In this document: piece by piece, positions 25,229 to 33,532 of the stretch
Layout: the number at the start of each line of letters is the position of its first letter
Numbering within the stretch: the stretch's first letter is position 1
Origin: 2-02-FULL-55-14 sp964581115
Lineage (GTDB): Bacteria; Bacteroidota; Ignavibacteria; UBA10030
Direction: 5' to 3'
NCBI GenBank assembly: GCA_964581115.1
Contig: CAZOMY010000003.1
Span: forward strand, 62,001-126,000
DNA: 64,000 bases
Notes under the pieces: model-generated
Told to the model about the DNA's origin: nothing
The model's input: the letters and a program-made list of their open reading frames with translations, nothing else
The model's database searches: none
Translations under genes and position numbers: made by a program

Positions 25229-26494
25229 TTACCCGATCGTTTCCCAGCCGGTGTAGCGATGAAGGACCTTCGGGATGACCACGCGCCCGTCCGGTGTCTG
25301 GTAGTGCTCGATCAGGGCGGCGAGCACTCTCGGCAGGGCCAGGCCGGAACCGTTGAGCGTATGAAGGAACTCAGGCTTCCCGCCCCCCGTAGGCCTGTAG
25401 CGCAGGTTCATGCGACGGGCTTGGAAAGATTCAAAATTGCTGCACGACGACACCTCGAGCCACCGTTGCTGTCCCGCCGCCCACACCTCGAGGTCGTACT
25501 TCTTCGTCTGCGTAAAGCCCATGTCGCCCGTGCACATCAGCAGAACGCGGTACGGAAGTCCGAGCTCCTGTAAGAGGCGCTCGGCATCTCCCCGCAACGA
25601 TTCGAGCTCGTCATAGGACCGGTCGGGATGGACGAACTTCACCAATTCCACCTTGTCGAATTGATGGAGACGGTTCAAGCCGCGCACATCCTTGCCGTAC
25701 GACCCGGCCTCGCGGCGGAAACAAGGCGTGTAGGCCGCATAGCGCACTGGAAGGTCGGCCTCGTTGATCACTTCGTCGCGGTGGAAGTTCGTCACGGGCA
25801 CCTCAGCCGTCGGGATCAGGTACAGCCCATCCCGCTCGGCGATATACATCAGGTCCTCTTTGTCCGGGATCTGTCCGGTGCCACGGGCGCTTTCCTCGTT
25901 CACCACGGCCGGAGCCCAGATCTCTTTGTAGCCTCGCGTCGATGCCTGATCGACGAAGTAGTTGATGAGCGCCCGTTGAAGCGTCGCCCCCCTTCCGATA
26001 TAGAACGGAAATCCGGCGCCGGCGACCTTGGCCCCGCGCGTGAAATCGATCAGCCCGAGGCGATCGGTGATCTCCCAGTGCGGCTTCAGCGGCGCGTCGG
26101 TCTTCGGCGGTTCGCCCCAGGTGAAGACGGGACGATTGTCCTCGGGGGTGCTGCCCAATGGTACAGTGGGGTGGGGGAGATTCGGCACCGTCAGGAGCAG
26201 TCCGTTGAGCGTCGATTCAACATCGCGTAGTTCGTGATCGATGGCCTGGATGCGGTCTTTGACGGCCTCCATCTCGGCGATGATCGGGGCTGCGTCGCCC
26301 CCTTCTTTCTTGACCTTGCCCACGTGGGCCGACACCTGGTTACGCCTGGCCTTGAGGGCCTCGCCTTCTTGAATGAGGGCACGTCGTCGGTCATCGGCCC
26401 CCAGCAGGGCTTGCAGGTCGACGGTGATCCCTTTGGCCTCGGCGCCCGCACGGACGAGGTCGGTGTTTTCGCGGATGAATTTGAGGTCGAGCAT
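25229..26494 (-). CDS. serS: Seryl-tRNA synthetase
   Basis: Class II synthetase charging tRNA-Ser (and tRNA-Sec). Start ATG 26494 (MLDLKFIRENTDLVRAGAEA). The 421 residues have the N-terminal tRNA-binding coiled coil (about 30-105), motif 2 TPCFRREAGSYGKDVRGLNR, LHQFDKVELVKFV, EVSSCSNFESFQARRMNLRY and motif 3 LNGSGLALPRVLAALIEHYQ. Full length. It leads the serS-ABC-ABC run on this strand. A TACATT box lies on the minus strand at 26534-26539 but lacks a TTG at the expected distance, so its promoter is unresolved. Confidence 0.97.
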   Translation of the reverse strand: MLDLKFIRENTDLVRAGAEAKGITVDLQALLGADDRRRALIQEGEALKARRNQVSAHVGKVKKEGGDAAPIIAEMEAVKDRIQAIDHELRDVESTLNGLLLTVPNLPHPTVPLGSTPEDNRPVFTWGEPPKTDAPLKPHWEITDRLGLIDFTRGAKVAGAGFPFYIGRGATLQRALINYFVDQASTRGYKEIWAPAVVNEESARGTGQIPDKEDLMYIAERDGLYLIPTAEVPVTNFHRDEVINEADLPVRYAAYTPCFRREAGSYGKDVRGLNRLHQFDKVELVKFVHPDRSYDELESLRGDAERLLQELGLPYRVLLMCTGDMGFTQTKKYDLEVWAAGQQRWLEVSSCSNFESFQARRMNLRYRPTGGGKPEFLHTLNGSGLALPRVLAALIEHYQTPDGRVVIPKVLHRYTGWETIG

Positions 26495-26599
26495 GACGCT
26501 TTGTCCGAGTGCTTGAGGGTGAGTCGGAATGCGAATGTACGCGGCGCGAGTCTGGCGCCTCACGAACAAGATCTTGTGGTGGCGGCGTGAATTCTTCGG

Positions 26600-27277
26600 T
26601 CACATGAATCGCTCGGCGAGCCACAGGATGCCGATCACGAGACTGGCGATACCTGCACCGGCGCGGAGGATCGTGATCACATGGACCGATCGCGACAGAT
26701 GGATGGCCGCATTGAACAGCAACGAGAACAGCGACATGGCGATCATCGTACCGACGCCGAAGCAGGCCAGGAAGAGGGCCGCACTCCAGGGGGACGACGC
26801 CATGGCGACAGGGACGAGCACAATGACAGCCCCGGTGCCGGCCAATCCGTGCGCAACGCCGACGGCAAACAGCGAGTGTCCGTGATGATGCTCGTGGTCA
26901 TGCTCACCCTGCGGCGGATGCTGATGCACATGGATGTGTTCGGCGCCGTCGTGAACATGCCGGTGTACATGCTGATGCCAGTCGCCGCGGACCTTCCAGA
27001 TCGTCCACAGGCCGATGCCGACCAGAAGAGCGCCGACAAAGGTTTCCGACCAATACTCGAGGGCGGGCGGGATGGGGAGCTGCAGCGCCACGAGGCCTCC
27101 CCCGACCAGCAGCAGGATCGAGGAATGACCGAGGCCCCAGAGCAATCCCATCCGCATGGCGACGAGCGCCTGGCGGGTGCGGCTGGCCAAGGCCGACACG
27201 GCAGCGATATGGTCGGCGTCAAAGGCGTGGAGCGAGCCGAGGGTGAACCCGGACGCAAGGGCGAGAAAGAAATCCAT
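26600..27277 (-). CDS. NicO/UreH-type nickel/cobalt (or divalent metal) transporter
   Basis: A 225-residue inner-membrane protein with about six hydrophobic helices. The first helix carries the NiCoT/UreH signature HAFDADH (H17-H23), and a second GLGHSS motif lies near residue 48. A cytoplasmic or periplasmic loop (about 100-135) is dense in His (HQHVHRHVHDG, HVHQHPPQGEHDHEHHHGH), typical of metal-sensing loops in UreH/HupE/RcnA-like transporters. No urease or hydrogenase gene is in the window, so the metal is uncertain. The ATG directly abuts the TGA of the RmlD-like gene. Confidence 0.82.
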   Translation of the reverse strand: MDFFLALASGFTLGSLHAFDADHIAAVSALASRTRQALVAMRMGLLWGLGHSSILLLVGGGLVALQLPIPPALEYWSETFVGALLVGIGLWTIWKVRGDWHQHVHRHVHDGAEHIHVHQHPPQGEHDHEHHHGHSLFAVGVAHGLAGTGAVIVLVPVAMASSPWSAALFLACFGVGTMIAMSLFSLLFNAAIHLSRSVHVITILRAGAGIASLVIGILWLAERFM

Positions 27278-28189
27278 TCAGTTTGTCGAAAGATGGAGAA
27301 GCTCATTTCGGAATCGCCGGCACGCCTCAACGAGGGTCATGGATCGCATGCCCAGCTCGTGCCGCATTTTGTCGATTACGAATCCTGTCGACGGAGGCCG
27401 AACGGCCGGCAGCCGCAGGTCGCCCGCGTCGACGAGGTGAATGAGGCCTTGATCGTATCCGAACACGTCGGCCAGCGTCCGCGCAAACTCGTAGCGGGTG
27501 GCATACGTTGCGCCGGAGACGTGGAAGATCCCCGTCGAGCCCCGCTCCATGCACGCCACGGCCGCACCGGCCGCGTCGGCGATATGCGTTGGATTCGTGC
27601 CGATGTCGTTCGTCGCGCGTACGATCGAGCCCTCACGAAGCATCCGGACCGTCTTGAGCCCGAAATTCCCTTTGACCCCGGAGCCGGTGCCGAAGAGGAG
27701 GCTCACTCGCAGGATCGATGAGCGTATGCCCGAGGCGAGCAGGGCATTCTCGGCAGCAAGTTTGGTCTTGCCGTAATAGTTGACCGGATGCGGACGGGCC
27801 GACTCGTCGTACGGGCCCTGCCGTCCGTCGAAGACATAATCCGTTGAATAGTGGATCAGGTGGGCGCCGGCCTTGCGGCAGGCCTCAGCGAGATGTTCGA
27901 CGGTCGCGACGTTGGCTTGCCACGCCTGTTCATGGTGAAGCTCGCACCAATCGACGTCGACGGCCGCGACGGTGTTGATCACGACGTCGGGTTGAAAGCT
28001 CGAGACAAGGCTGCGGACATCGCTCCGCTGCGTCAGGTCGAGCTGAGTGTAATCGAATAGATGATGGTCGAACACAAAGGACCGCTGCCGGCCCGTGTTG
28101 AGGACCTCCAGGTCGGTCCGCGCGCTCAATGTCAGAGCCAGGTGCTGACCGAGCAGGCCGTTGCTTCCGCATAGAAGGACCCGCTTCAT
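27278..28189 (-). CDS. dTDP-4-dehydrorhamnose reductase-like (RmlD) SDR protein
   Basis: A 303-residue extended short-chain dehydrogenase. Rossmann motif VLLCGSNGLLGQHL, STDYVFDGRQGPY (the RmlD-specific segment with the catalytic Thr) and YYGKTKLAAE (YxxxK). RmlD reduces dTDP-4-keto-L-rhamnose to dTDP-L-rhamnose with NADPH. No rmlA, rmlB or rmlC accompanies it, so it may act on another NDP-sugar or sugar-like substrate. It overlaps dapD by 4 bp (ATGA) and abuts the NicO-type gene. Confidence 0.82.
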   Translation of the reverse strand: MKRVLLCGSNGLLGQHLALTLSARTDLEVLNTGRQRSFVFDHHLFDYTQLDLTQRSDVRSLVSSFQPDVVINTVAAVDVDWCELHHEQAWQANVATVEHLAEACRKAGAHLIHYSTDYVFDGRQGPYDESARPHPVNYYGKTKLAAENALLASGIRSSILRVSLLFGTGSGVKGNFGLKTVRMLREGSIVRATNDIGTNPTHIADAAGAAVACMERGSTGIFHVSGATYATRYEFARTLADVFGYDQGLIHLVDAGDLRLPAVRPPSTGFVIDKMRHELGMRSMTLVEACRRFRNELLHLSTN

Positions 28190-29028
28190 CGGAGCGCTTG
28201 CTCGAGAGCGGTGCGCACGTTGGTATGCTCGTCGCGGTACTTGACGATGACCGGTGTTTGCAGCGCCAGACCGTTTTCGGCGGCGAACGCACCGGCGATG
28301 GAGCGGCTCCCGGGCATGACGACCGCTCCTTCGGGGACGACGAGCGGCAATCCGTTCGCGGCGCGGATGACCGTCTTCTTGACCAGGTCGTACAGTGGGA
28401 CGGCTGCGTTCAGAATCACGCCGGCGCCGATGACTGCTCGTCGGCGCACCACGGTGCCCCGTATGGCCACCTGGTCGCTGACGAACACGTCGTCCTCGAT
28501 GATCGAAGGCCAAGCGGCCGGAGGCTCGAGCACGCCGCCGATCTGGACGCCGGCGGAGATGTGGACCCGCTTTCCGATCTGGGCGCAACTGCCGACGAGG
28601 CTGTTCGAGTCGACGAGCGAGCCTTCGTCGACATAGGCGCCGATGTTCACGTAGGATGGGGACATGATGACGACGCCGCGGCCGAGGAACACCCCGTCGC
28701 GGACGGCGGTCCCGCCCGGTACGATGCGGATCCCGTCCTCCGACGTGATCCGGCGCAGCGGAAGCGTGTGCTTGTCGAAAAACTGCTGGTCGCGATGCGG
28801 ATGCGTCTCGAGGATGCTCCCCGAACGGATGCCCAGTAGGATGCCATTCCGGACCCAGTCATGAACGACCCAACCGACAGGATTCCCCGGCTGAGGCTGG
28901 GCGGCCCGTACGTCACCCGTATTCAGGAAGAATCGGAGCTCTGAAAAGACCTTCTGCGCTTCCTGGCGTCGGGTCGGGTCGGAAAGATCGGCGACGGAGG
29001 CCGATTCGATGCGTTCTTTGAGGGTCAT
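28186..29028 (-). CDS. dapD: Tetrahydrodipicolinate N-succinyltransferase
   Basis: Transfers succinyl from succinyl-CoA to tetrahydrodipicolinate in the succinylase route to diaminopimelate and lysine. The 280 residues have the DapD N-terminal helical domain and a left-handed beta-helix with RIVPGGTAVRDG, MSPSYVNIGAYVDEGSLVDS and AGVQIGGVLEP, ending in the MPGSRS segment. Full length. It overlaps the PfkB kinase (ATGA at 29025-29028) and RmlD-like gene, so it belongs to a tightly packed five-gene run in which the other members are not lysine genes. Confidence 0.95.
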   Translation of the reverse strand: MTLKERIESASVADLSDPTRRQEAQKVFSELRFFLNTGDVRAAQPQPGNPVGWVVHDWVRNGILLGIRSGSILETHPHRDQQFFDKHTLPLRRITSEDGIRIVPGGTAVRDGVFLGRGVVIMSPSYVNIGAYVDEGSLVDSNSLVGSCAQIGKRVHISAGVQIGGVLEPPAAWPSIIEDDVFVSDQVAIRGTVVRRRAVIGAGVILNAAVPLYDLVKKTVIRAANGLPLVVPEGAVVMPGSRSIAGAFAAENGLALQTPVIVKYRDEHTNVRTALEQALR

Positions 29029-29963
29029 GGGATCGGTGCGGCCGTCGGCCGCAAGTGTTCGAACAGTGCCGCTAGCTTGCCCGCTGCAGGAAGCGCAGCA
29101 TGAGATGCGGCGATGGCGTTGGCTTTGACGGCGGCCTCGAATGGCGACGTGCCTGAAACGACCGAGTAGAAATACGCCGCGCCGAACACGTCTCCGCAGC
29201 CCGTGGTATCCTGGGCCGCGACGGGCACCCCCGGGATGTCGTGGCGGGTCAGTCGCTTATGTACGTCCTGTGTGATCAGCGACGCACCGCGTTCTCCCCG
29301 GGTGATGACGAGCGCCTGTACCATCAGGGGCATGAGCTGGTTGACGAGTGTCGGCTCGTCGTACTTCTCCGCCGAGAGTCCAAGCGCTTCGTCCTCGCTC
29401 AACTGGATGGTATGCAACATGAAGCACCACCGTCGCCAGTCGGTCAGCGGCCTTCGAAAGCGTTTCGCCTGGGGGTCGATCCCGAGCGTGAGCGAATGGA
29501 AATCGAAATGGATCGGGATCCTGGCGTCGCGCGTGTTCATCCGGATGTGGTCGAGCGTCTCGAGCGTGATGTCGGACCCCGAGATCATGTTGACCAGCAC
29601 CCCGTTCGTGTCGAGATACGGCTTGATGCGCGAGAGCAGGATCGGGTCGGCGATATGGCTCGAGCACTCGATACGCGAGGCGTCGGGCTTTCCATAGATG
29701 AGCGTCACTTCATTCGTCGTCCCCTTGATCGGGAAGACGCCGGAACTGTCCACCTGCGGCAGCGATCGCAGCAGGTCCTTCACCTCATCCACATCCTTCT
29801 GTCCGATGCCGAACACCGGATGGATCGCATCGTTCGGACCGGCGAGGGCCGCCAGCGTGGCCACGGAATACATGATGCCGCCATACTGAACGACGGGGGG
29901 CGACCCTTCGACCGGACCGAGAATGCGGTCCTTGCAGAGATGTCCGATGACGGTGATGTCCAT
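29025..29963 (-). CDS. PfkB/ribokinase-family carbohydrate kinase
   Basis: A 312-residue PfkB-family kinase phosphorylating a sugar or nucleoside with ATP. The C-terminal signature DTTGCGDVFGAAYFYSVV matches the family DTxGAGD motif with the catalytic Asp; Cys replaces the usual Ala in the anion hole. VITRGERGASL is the ATP-site strand. The N-terminal substrate domain is atypical (GHLCKDRILGPVEGSPPVVQ, then YGGIMYSVATLAALAG), so the substrate is unknown. It starts 5 bp after the HisA-like gene and overlaps dapD. Confidence 0.85.
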   Translation of the reverse strand: MDITVIGHLCKDRILGPVEGSPPVVQYGGIMYSVATLAALAGPNDAIHPVFGIGQKDVDEVKDLLRSLPQVDSSGVFPIKGTTNEVTLIYGKPDASRIECSSHIADPILLSRIKPYLDTNGVLVNMISGSDITLETLDHIRMNTRDARIPIHFDFHSLTLGIDPQAKRFRRPLTDWRRWCFMLHTIQLSEDEALGLSAEKYDEPTLVNQLMPLMVQALVITRGERGASLITQDVHKRLTRHDIPGVPVAAQDTTGCGDVFGAAYFYSVVSGTSPFEAAVKANAIAASHAALPAAGKLAALFEHLRPTAAPIP

Positions 29964-29968
29964 GGGGG

Positions 29969-30733
29969 TCAGATCCTGCGGGTCGGTCCGAGTTCGGTGA
30001 GGTGCTCTTCATTCAGGCGCCACAGGGCCTGGCAGGGAAAGCGGTTCTCGTACAGCGGCCGGCCGAGGATGACGGAATCGACGCCGTAGCGTTCAAGGGT
30101 CTGAAGGTCCATGAGCTCGCGATAGGATTCCACGCCGCCCCAGCAGGTGAGTCGGACGCCGGTCTGCTGGGCCAGTTCGCGGAGAAGCGGCAGCGAGAGC
30201 TCTTCGCGGCTGCCGTCAGCGCTGCGGTTGGCCAGGACGATGCGGGATACGCCAATACGCTGCATCTCGAGCGCCAGGTCCATCGGTGTCCGGTCGGTGG
30301 GCCTGGAGCCGCCCTCGACATACACGCGACCCTCGCGGATGAACATTGCGATCGCGATCTTGCGGGCGCCGAAGGTGTCGATCAGCCGTTCGATGAGTTC
30401 GGGCTGCTCGGCGGCAACGGTGCCGACGACGACGCGATACACGCCCATGCTCAGCACCCGTTCGATCTCTTCGTAGGTCCGAAGGCCGCCTCCGACCTGA
30501 ATAGGGATGTCGACAGATGCGACCATCTTCCGGATGATCTCATCGTTGACGACCTTCCCCTCAGCAATGCCGTCGCGGTCGATGACGTGCAAGGTCTTGG
30601 CGTTCTCGCCTCGCCATAGGATCGCCATCTGTACCGGGTCGATGGAATACGTGCGCTCATGCCCGGCGACGCCGTGGACGACCTCGACGCAGCATTCCTT
30701 TTGGATCTCGATAGAGGGAAAGATGAGGAGCAT
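29969..30733 (-). CDS. HisA/HisF-fold protein with the HisA catalytic residues replaced
   Basis: A 254-residue (beta/alpha)8 barrel of the HisA/HisF family. Phosphate-binding loops are kept (IQVGGGLR, VVVGTVA, CWGGVES). The residues that do HisA chemistry are changed: the first-strand Asp of PAIDL is Glu9 in PSIEI, the second Asp of SLDxRxGRV is Phe in AMFIREGRV, and the Thr of the xTxxxxDG strand is Ala in VLANRSADG. The real HisA reaction (ProFAR isomerisation) is therefore doubtful. It heads a run with a PfkB kinase, dapD, an RmlD-like reductase and a NicO transporter. No other his gene is present. Confidence 0.8.
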   Translation of the reverse strand: MLLIFPSIEIQKECCVEVVHGVAGHERTYSIDPVQMAILWRGENAKTLHVIDRDGIAEGKVVNDEIIRKMVASVDIPIQVGGGLRTYEEIERVLSMGVYRVVVGTVAAEQPELIERLIDTFGARKIAIAMFIREGRVYVEGGSRPTDRTPMDLALEMQRIGVSRIVLANRSADGSREELSLPLLRELAQQTGVRLTCWGGVESYRELMDLQTLERYGVDSVILGRPLYENRFPCQALWRLNEEHLTELGPTRRI

Positions 30734-30821
30734 GTGGATTCGCCAGGCCGCGCAGTGTCGACGGTACAGGCACGAACCTCAAAATCGTCAAAATGCGCCA
30801 GAAACACAACAAAACCGGCGC

Positions 30822-31925
30822 TCAGGAAGCGATGCGTCGCCGACGATTCTTCAGGTAGTCGACAAAGATGAACTCGCCGAGCGAGTCGAGGGAGGAGAAG
30901 TAGGCCCGACCGTGGTTCGCTTTCGTGAACTCCTCGACGAAGTCGACCAGCATCGGGTCGCGGGCGATCATGAACGTGCTGACCGTCACTTTCTCCCGGC
31001 GGCATTGGACGGCCTCGTCGAGCGTCTTGTTGACGATGCGCGGGTCGAGTCCGTACGGATTCTTGTAGATGCGGCCGGCGTCGTCGGTGATCGCTGACGG
31101 CTTGCCGTCGGTGATCATGAAGACCTGTTTGTTGACGTTGCCGCGCCTTCGCAACAACTGGCGGGCCAGTTGAAGCCCGGCCCTCGTGTTGGTGTGATAC
31201 GGCCCGACGGTCAGGAACGGGAGTTCGGCAAGGCTCACGATGCGCGCGTCGTCGCCAAAGACGGCGCACGCCAGAAAGTCCTTCGGGAATCGGATGCGGA
31301 TGAGCTCGGCCAGGGCGAGCGCCACTTGTTTGGCAGGCGTGATGCGGTCTTCGCCGTAGAGAACCATGCTATGGCTGATGTCGACAAGCACCACGGTGGC
31401 ACAGGAAGAGGTGTGCTCCGTTTCGCAGACCCGAAGGTCCTCCTCATGCAGCGAGAAGTCATCGATGCCGCCTCGACGGAATGCATTGCTCAGCGTGGAG
31501 GTGAGGTCGAGGTTCGTCGCCAGGTCGCCGAAGTGCCACGGGCGGGTCTCGCTCAGGCGGTCAAACCCCTCGCCGGCGTGCGGCGTCTCATGCTCACCCC
31601 CGGGGGCCTTTTTGAGGCCCTGAAAGATCTGCCGCAACGCGTCGTGCCGAAGCTTCTGCACTCCGCGCGTGGTCATGGTCGGAACGCCATTCACCTCTTC
31701 GATGATACCCAGGTCCTTCAGCTTCTGGAGCAGATCGTCGAACGACAGCCCTTCGTCGAAGACGCCGTAGCGCTTGGCGATCTCGCGGAGCCACTCCAGC
31801 GCCTCCTGCACGTCCCCGCTCGTCTTGACGACCAGGAACGAAAAGAGCGACATCAACGACTGGAGCCGCTGTTCATCGGTCTGTGCACCGGGCCGCCAGC
31901 GGCTGTAGGTGAATCGGCGGCTCAT
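30822..31925 (-). CDS. VWA-domain protein, partner of the MoxR-type ATPase
   Basis: A 367-residue cytoplasmic protein. The N-terminal half is helical (MSRRFTYSRWRPG, REIAKRYGVFDEGLSF). The C-terminal half is a von Willebrand A domain with MIDAS motif VVLVDISHSMVLYGED (DxSxS), TRAG for the Thr ligand and ITDGKPS for the Asp. It overlaps the upstream MoxR gene by 4 bp (ATGA), the normal arrangement of MoxR AAA+/VWA chaperone pairs that assemble metal centres or envelope complexes, similar to the BchI/BchD type. Target unknown; no metalloenzyme operon is adjacent. Confidence 0.85.
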   Translation of the reverse strand: MSRRFTYSRWRPGAQTDEQRLQSLMSLFSFLVVKTSGDVQEALEWLREIAKRYGVFDEGLSFDDLLQKLKDLGIIEEVNGVPTMTTRGVQKLRHDALRQIFQGLKKAPGGEHETPHAGEGFDRLSETRPWHFGDLATNLDLTSTLSNAFRRGGIDDFSLHEEDLRVCETEHTSSCATVVLVDISHSMVLYGEDRITPAKQVALALAELIRIRFPKDFLACAVFGDDARIVSLAELPFLTVGPYHTNTRAGLQLARQLLRRRGNVNKQVFMITDGKPSAITDDAGRIYKNPYGLDPRIVNKTLDEAVQCRREKVTVSTFMIARDPMLVDFVEEFTKANHGRAYFSSLDSLGEFIFVDYLKNRRRRIAS

Positions 31926-33424
31926 GCTTCGTCGTCCGGTTCAGAGGCGGGGGAAAAAATGCTCCCGACCATGTCGGTGTACGAGGTGCGGCGGTCCTGT
32001 TCGTCCTTCGCGATCTTGGAGCACTGATGGAGCGCGTCGAGGACGAATTCCATCGCCGACGGCAGCTCGGCATCATCCAGGTCGGCGAGGTGCTTGCGCG
32101 TAACGGCCTCAAGCCCGTCGATGCGGCGCAGGTCACGGCGGAAATCGGCGGTGGGGGTCTCGTCCGAGACCTCGAGGCGATTCCCTTTCTCGAACCAGCT
32201 CACGATCGCGGCATAGACCGGGTCGCGAGCCACCCGTTCCGGTCGCTCAGCGTGCTCCCGGGGCTGTTTCTGAAGCGGGTCGGGGAAGTAACGCAGAAAA
32301 ACGCTCCGGATCGCCTTGCCGATGAGGGCCTTGCTGACCTTGACGGCGCCTTCCTGTTCACCCTCGAACACGAGTTCCATCTTGCCGGTCATGCCAGGCA
32401 GGGCATGGTGAAGGTCGACGATCCTCGGTACGGCCATTGGTTCGCCCAGCGTGATCGCACGGCGTTCGGAGTTGCTGATCAGGTTCTCCATCGTCGCGAT
32501 CGTCAGTCGCGCGCTCACGCCCGACTTCTGGTCGACATATTCGCTCTGCCTGGCCTCGAAGGCGATCTGCTCGACGATCTCGCGGAAGAGCCGGGGGATG
32601 CGCACCTCCGGCCCGTCGCGGCGGACCCACGCCTCCTGCTCTGTGATCGCGATCCCGTCCTCGAGCGTGTGAGGATAGTGGGTCATGATCTGTGCATCGA
32701 TCCGGTCCTTCAACGGCGTGATGAGATTCCCACGGTTCGTATAGTCCTCGGGATTCGCGGTGAAAACCAACAGCAGGTCAAGCGGGATCCGCACGTTGAA
32801 GCCGCGGATTTGGATGTCCTTTTCCTCCATGATGTTGAACAAGCCGACCTGGATGCGCGGCTGGAGGTCCGGCAGCTCGTTGATTGCAAAGATGCCGCGG
32901 TTGCTGCGGGGAATGATGCCGTAATGGATGGCACCTTCGTGGGCGTAATGGAGCCGATGCGTAGCCGCCTTGATCGGGTCGATATCGCCGATCAGGTCGG
33001 CGATCGTGACGTCGGGCGTTGCCAGCTTCTCGGAAAAGCGTTGGTCCCGGTGGATCCATTCGATCTCGACGTCGTCGCCGTGCTCCCTCACGAGATCGAC
33101 GGCCGCCTTGCTGACGGGCCTGAAGGGGTCGTCGTTCAGTTCGCTGCCTTTGATGATGGGGATGAACTCGTCGAGGAGCGAAGGGAGGTGTCGTACCAGC
33201 CGCGATTTGGCCTGGCCTCGCAGACCCAATAAGAGCAGGTCGTGCCGAGCCAGGAGGGCGTTGACGAGGTCGGGGATGACGGTCTGGTCGTAGCCGATGA
33301 TGCCGGGGAAGAGGGGCTTACGGTCACGCAGCCGCGCCATGAGGTTCTTACGGATCTCATCCTTGACGGGGAGGATCCGTGCGCCTGAGGCGCGGAGGGC
33401 GCCGATCGTTGAGGGTCGCTGCAT
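31922..33424 (-). CDS. MoxR/magnesium-chelatase-type AAA+ ATPase
   Basis: A 500-residue AAA+ protein. ATG 33424 (MQRPSTIGALRASGARILP) was chosen because it lies 29 bp from the -7 box; the in-frame extension upstream runs through the promoter and into the divergent gene. Walker A is GLRGQAKSRLVRHL; the sensor/Walker B region includes GIFAINELPDLQPRIQVG, LVFTANPEDYTNRGN and PLKDRIDAQIMTHYP, as in BchI-like ATPases. Acts with the downstream VWA protein as an ATP-driven assembly or remodelling machine. Confidence 0.87.
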   Translation of the reverse strand: MQRPSTIGALRASGARILPVKDEIRKNLMARLRDRKPLFPGIIGYDQTVIPDLVNALLARHDLLLLGLRGQAKSRLVRHLPSLLDEFIPIIKGSELNDDPFRPVSKAAVDLVREHGDDVEIEWIHRDQRFSEKLATPDVTIADLIGDIDPIKAATHRLHYAHEGAIHYGIIPRSNRGIFAINELPDLQPRIQVGLFNIMEEKDIQIRGFNVRIPLDLLLVFTANPEDYTNRGNLITPLKDRIDAQIMTHYPHTLEDGIAITEQEAWVRRDGPEVRIPRLFREIVEQIAFEARQSEYVDQKSGVSARLTIATMENLISNSERRAITLGEPMAVPRIVDLHHALPGMTGKMELVFEGEQEGAVKVSKALIGKAIRSVFLRYFPDPLQKQPREHAERPERVARDPVYAAIVSWFEKGNRLEVSDETPTADFRRDLRRIDGLEAVTRKHLADLDDAELPSAMEFVLDALHQCSKIAKDEQDRRTSYTDMVGSIFSPASEPDDEA

Positions 33425-33452
33425 GGAGAATGATGGGAAAGGACTGTCGAAG

Positions 33453-33482
33453 AATATATCCGCTGTGCGAGGGAAAAGCAAA
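33453..33482 (-). promoter_or_regulatory. Promoter for MoxR-VWA operon (TTTG-N20-TATATT)
   Basis: On the minus strand, TTTG (complement of 33479-33482), 20 bp, then TATATT (complement of 33453-33458). Predicted leader is about 22 nt. Its -33 box is 16 bp from the -33 box of the divergent glycosyltransferase promoter, so the two promoters are back to back. Confidence 0.75.
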
Positions 33483-33498
33483 GCATCCGGCCGGCCAA

Positions 33499-33530
33499 TT
33501 GCGACTGCAACGGGCATGTCGTACTTTTTG
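33499..33530 (+). promoter_or_regulatory. Promoter for GT9 gene (TTG-N20-TACTTTTTG)
   Basis: TTG 33499-33501, 20 bp, then TACTTTTTG 33522-33530. The start codon GTG at 33533 is only 11 bp from the TA of the -7 box, so the mRNA is predicted to be leaderless. Confidence 0.75.
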
Positions 33531-33532
33531 AG

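Noticed and set aside
26534..26562. Housekeeping promoter for serS on the minus strand
   Set aside because: A TACATT box is present at the right place but TGA, not TTG, stands 20 bp upstream; left unassigned.
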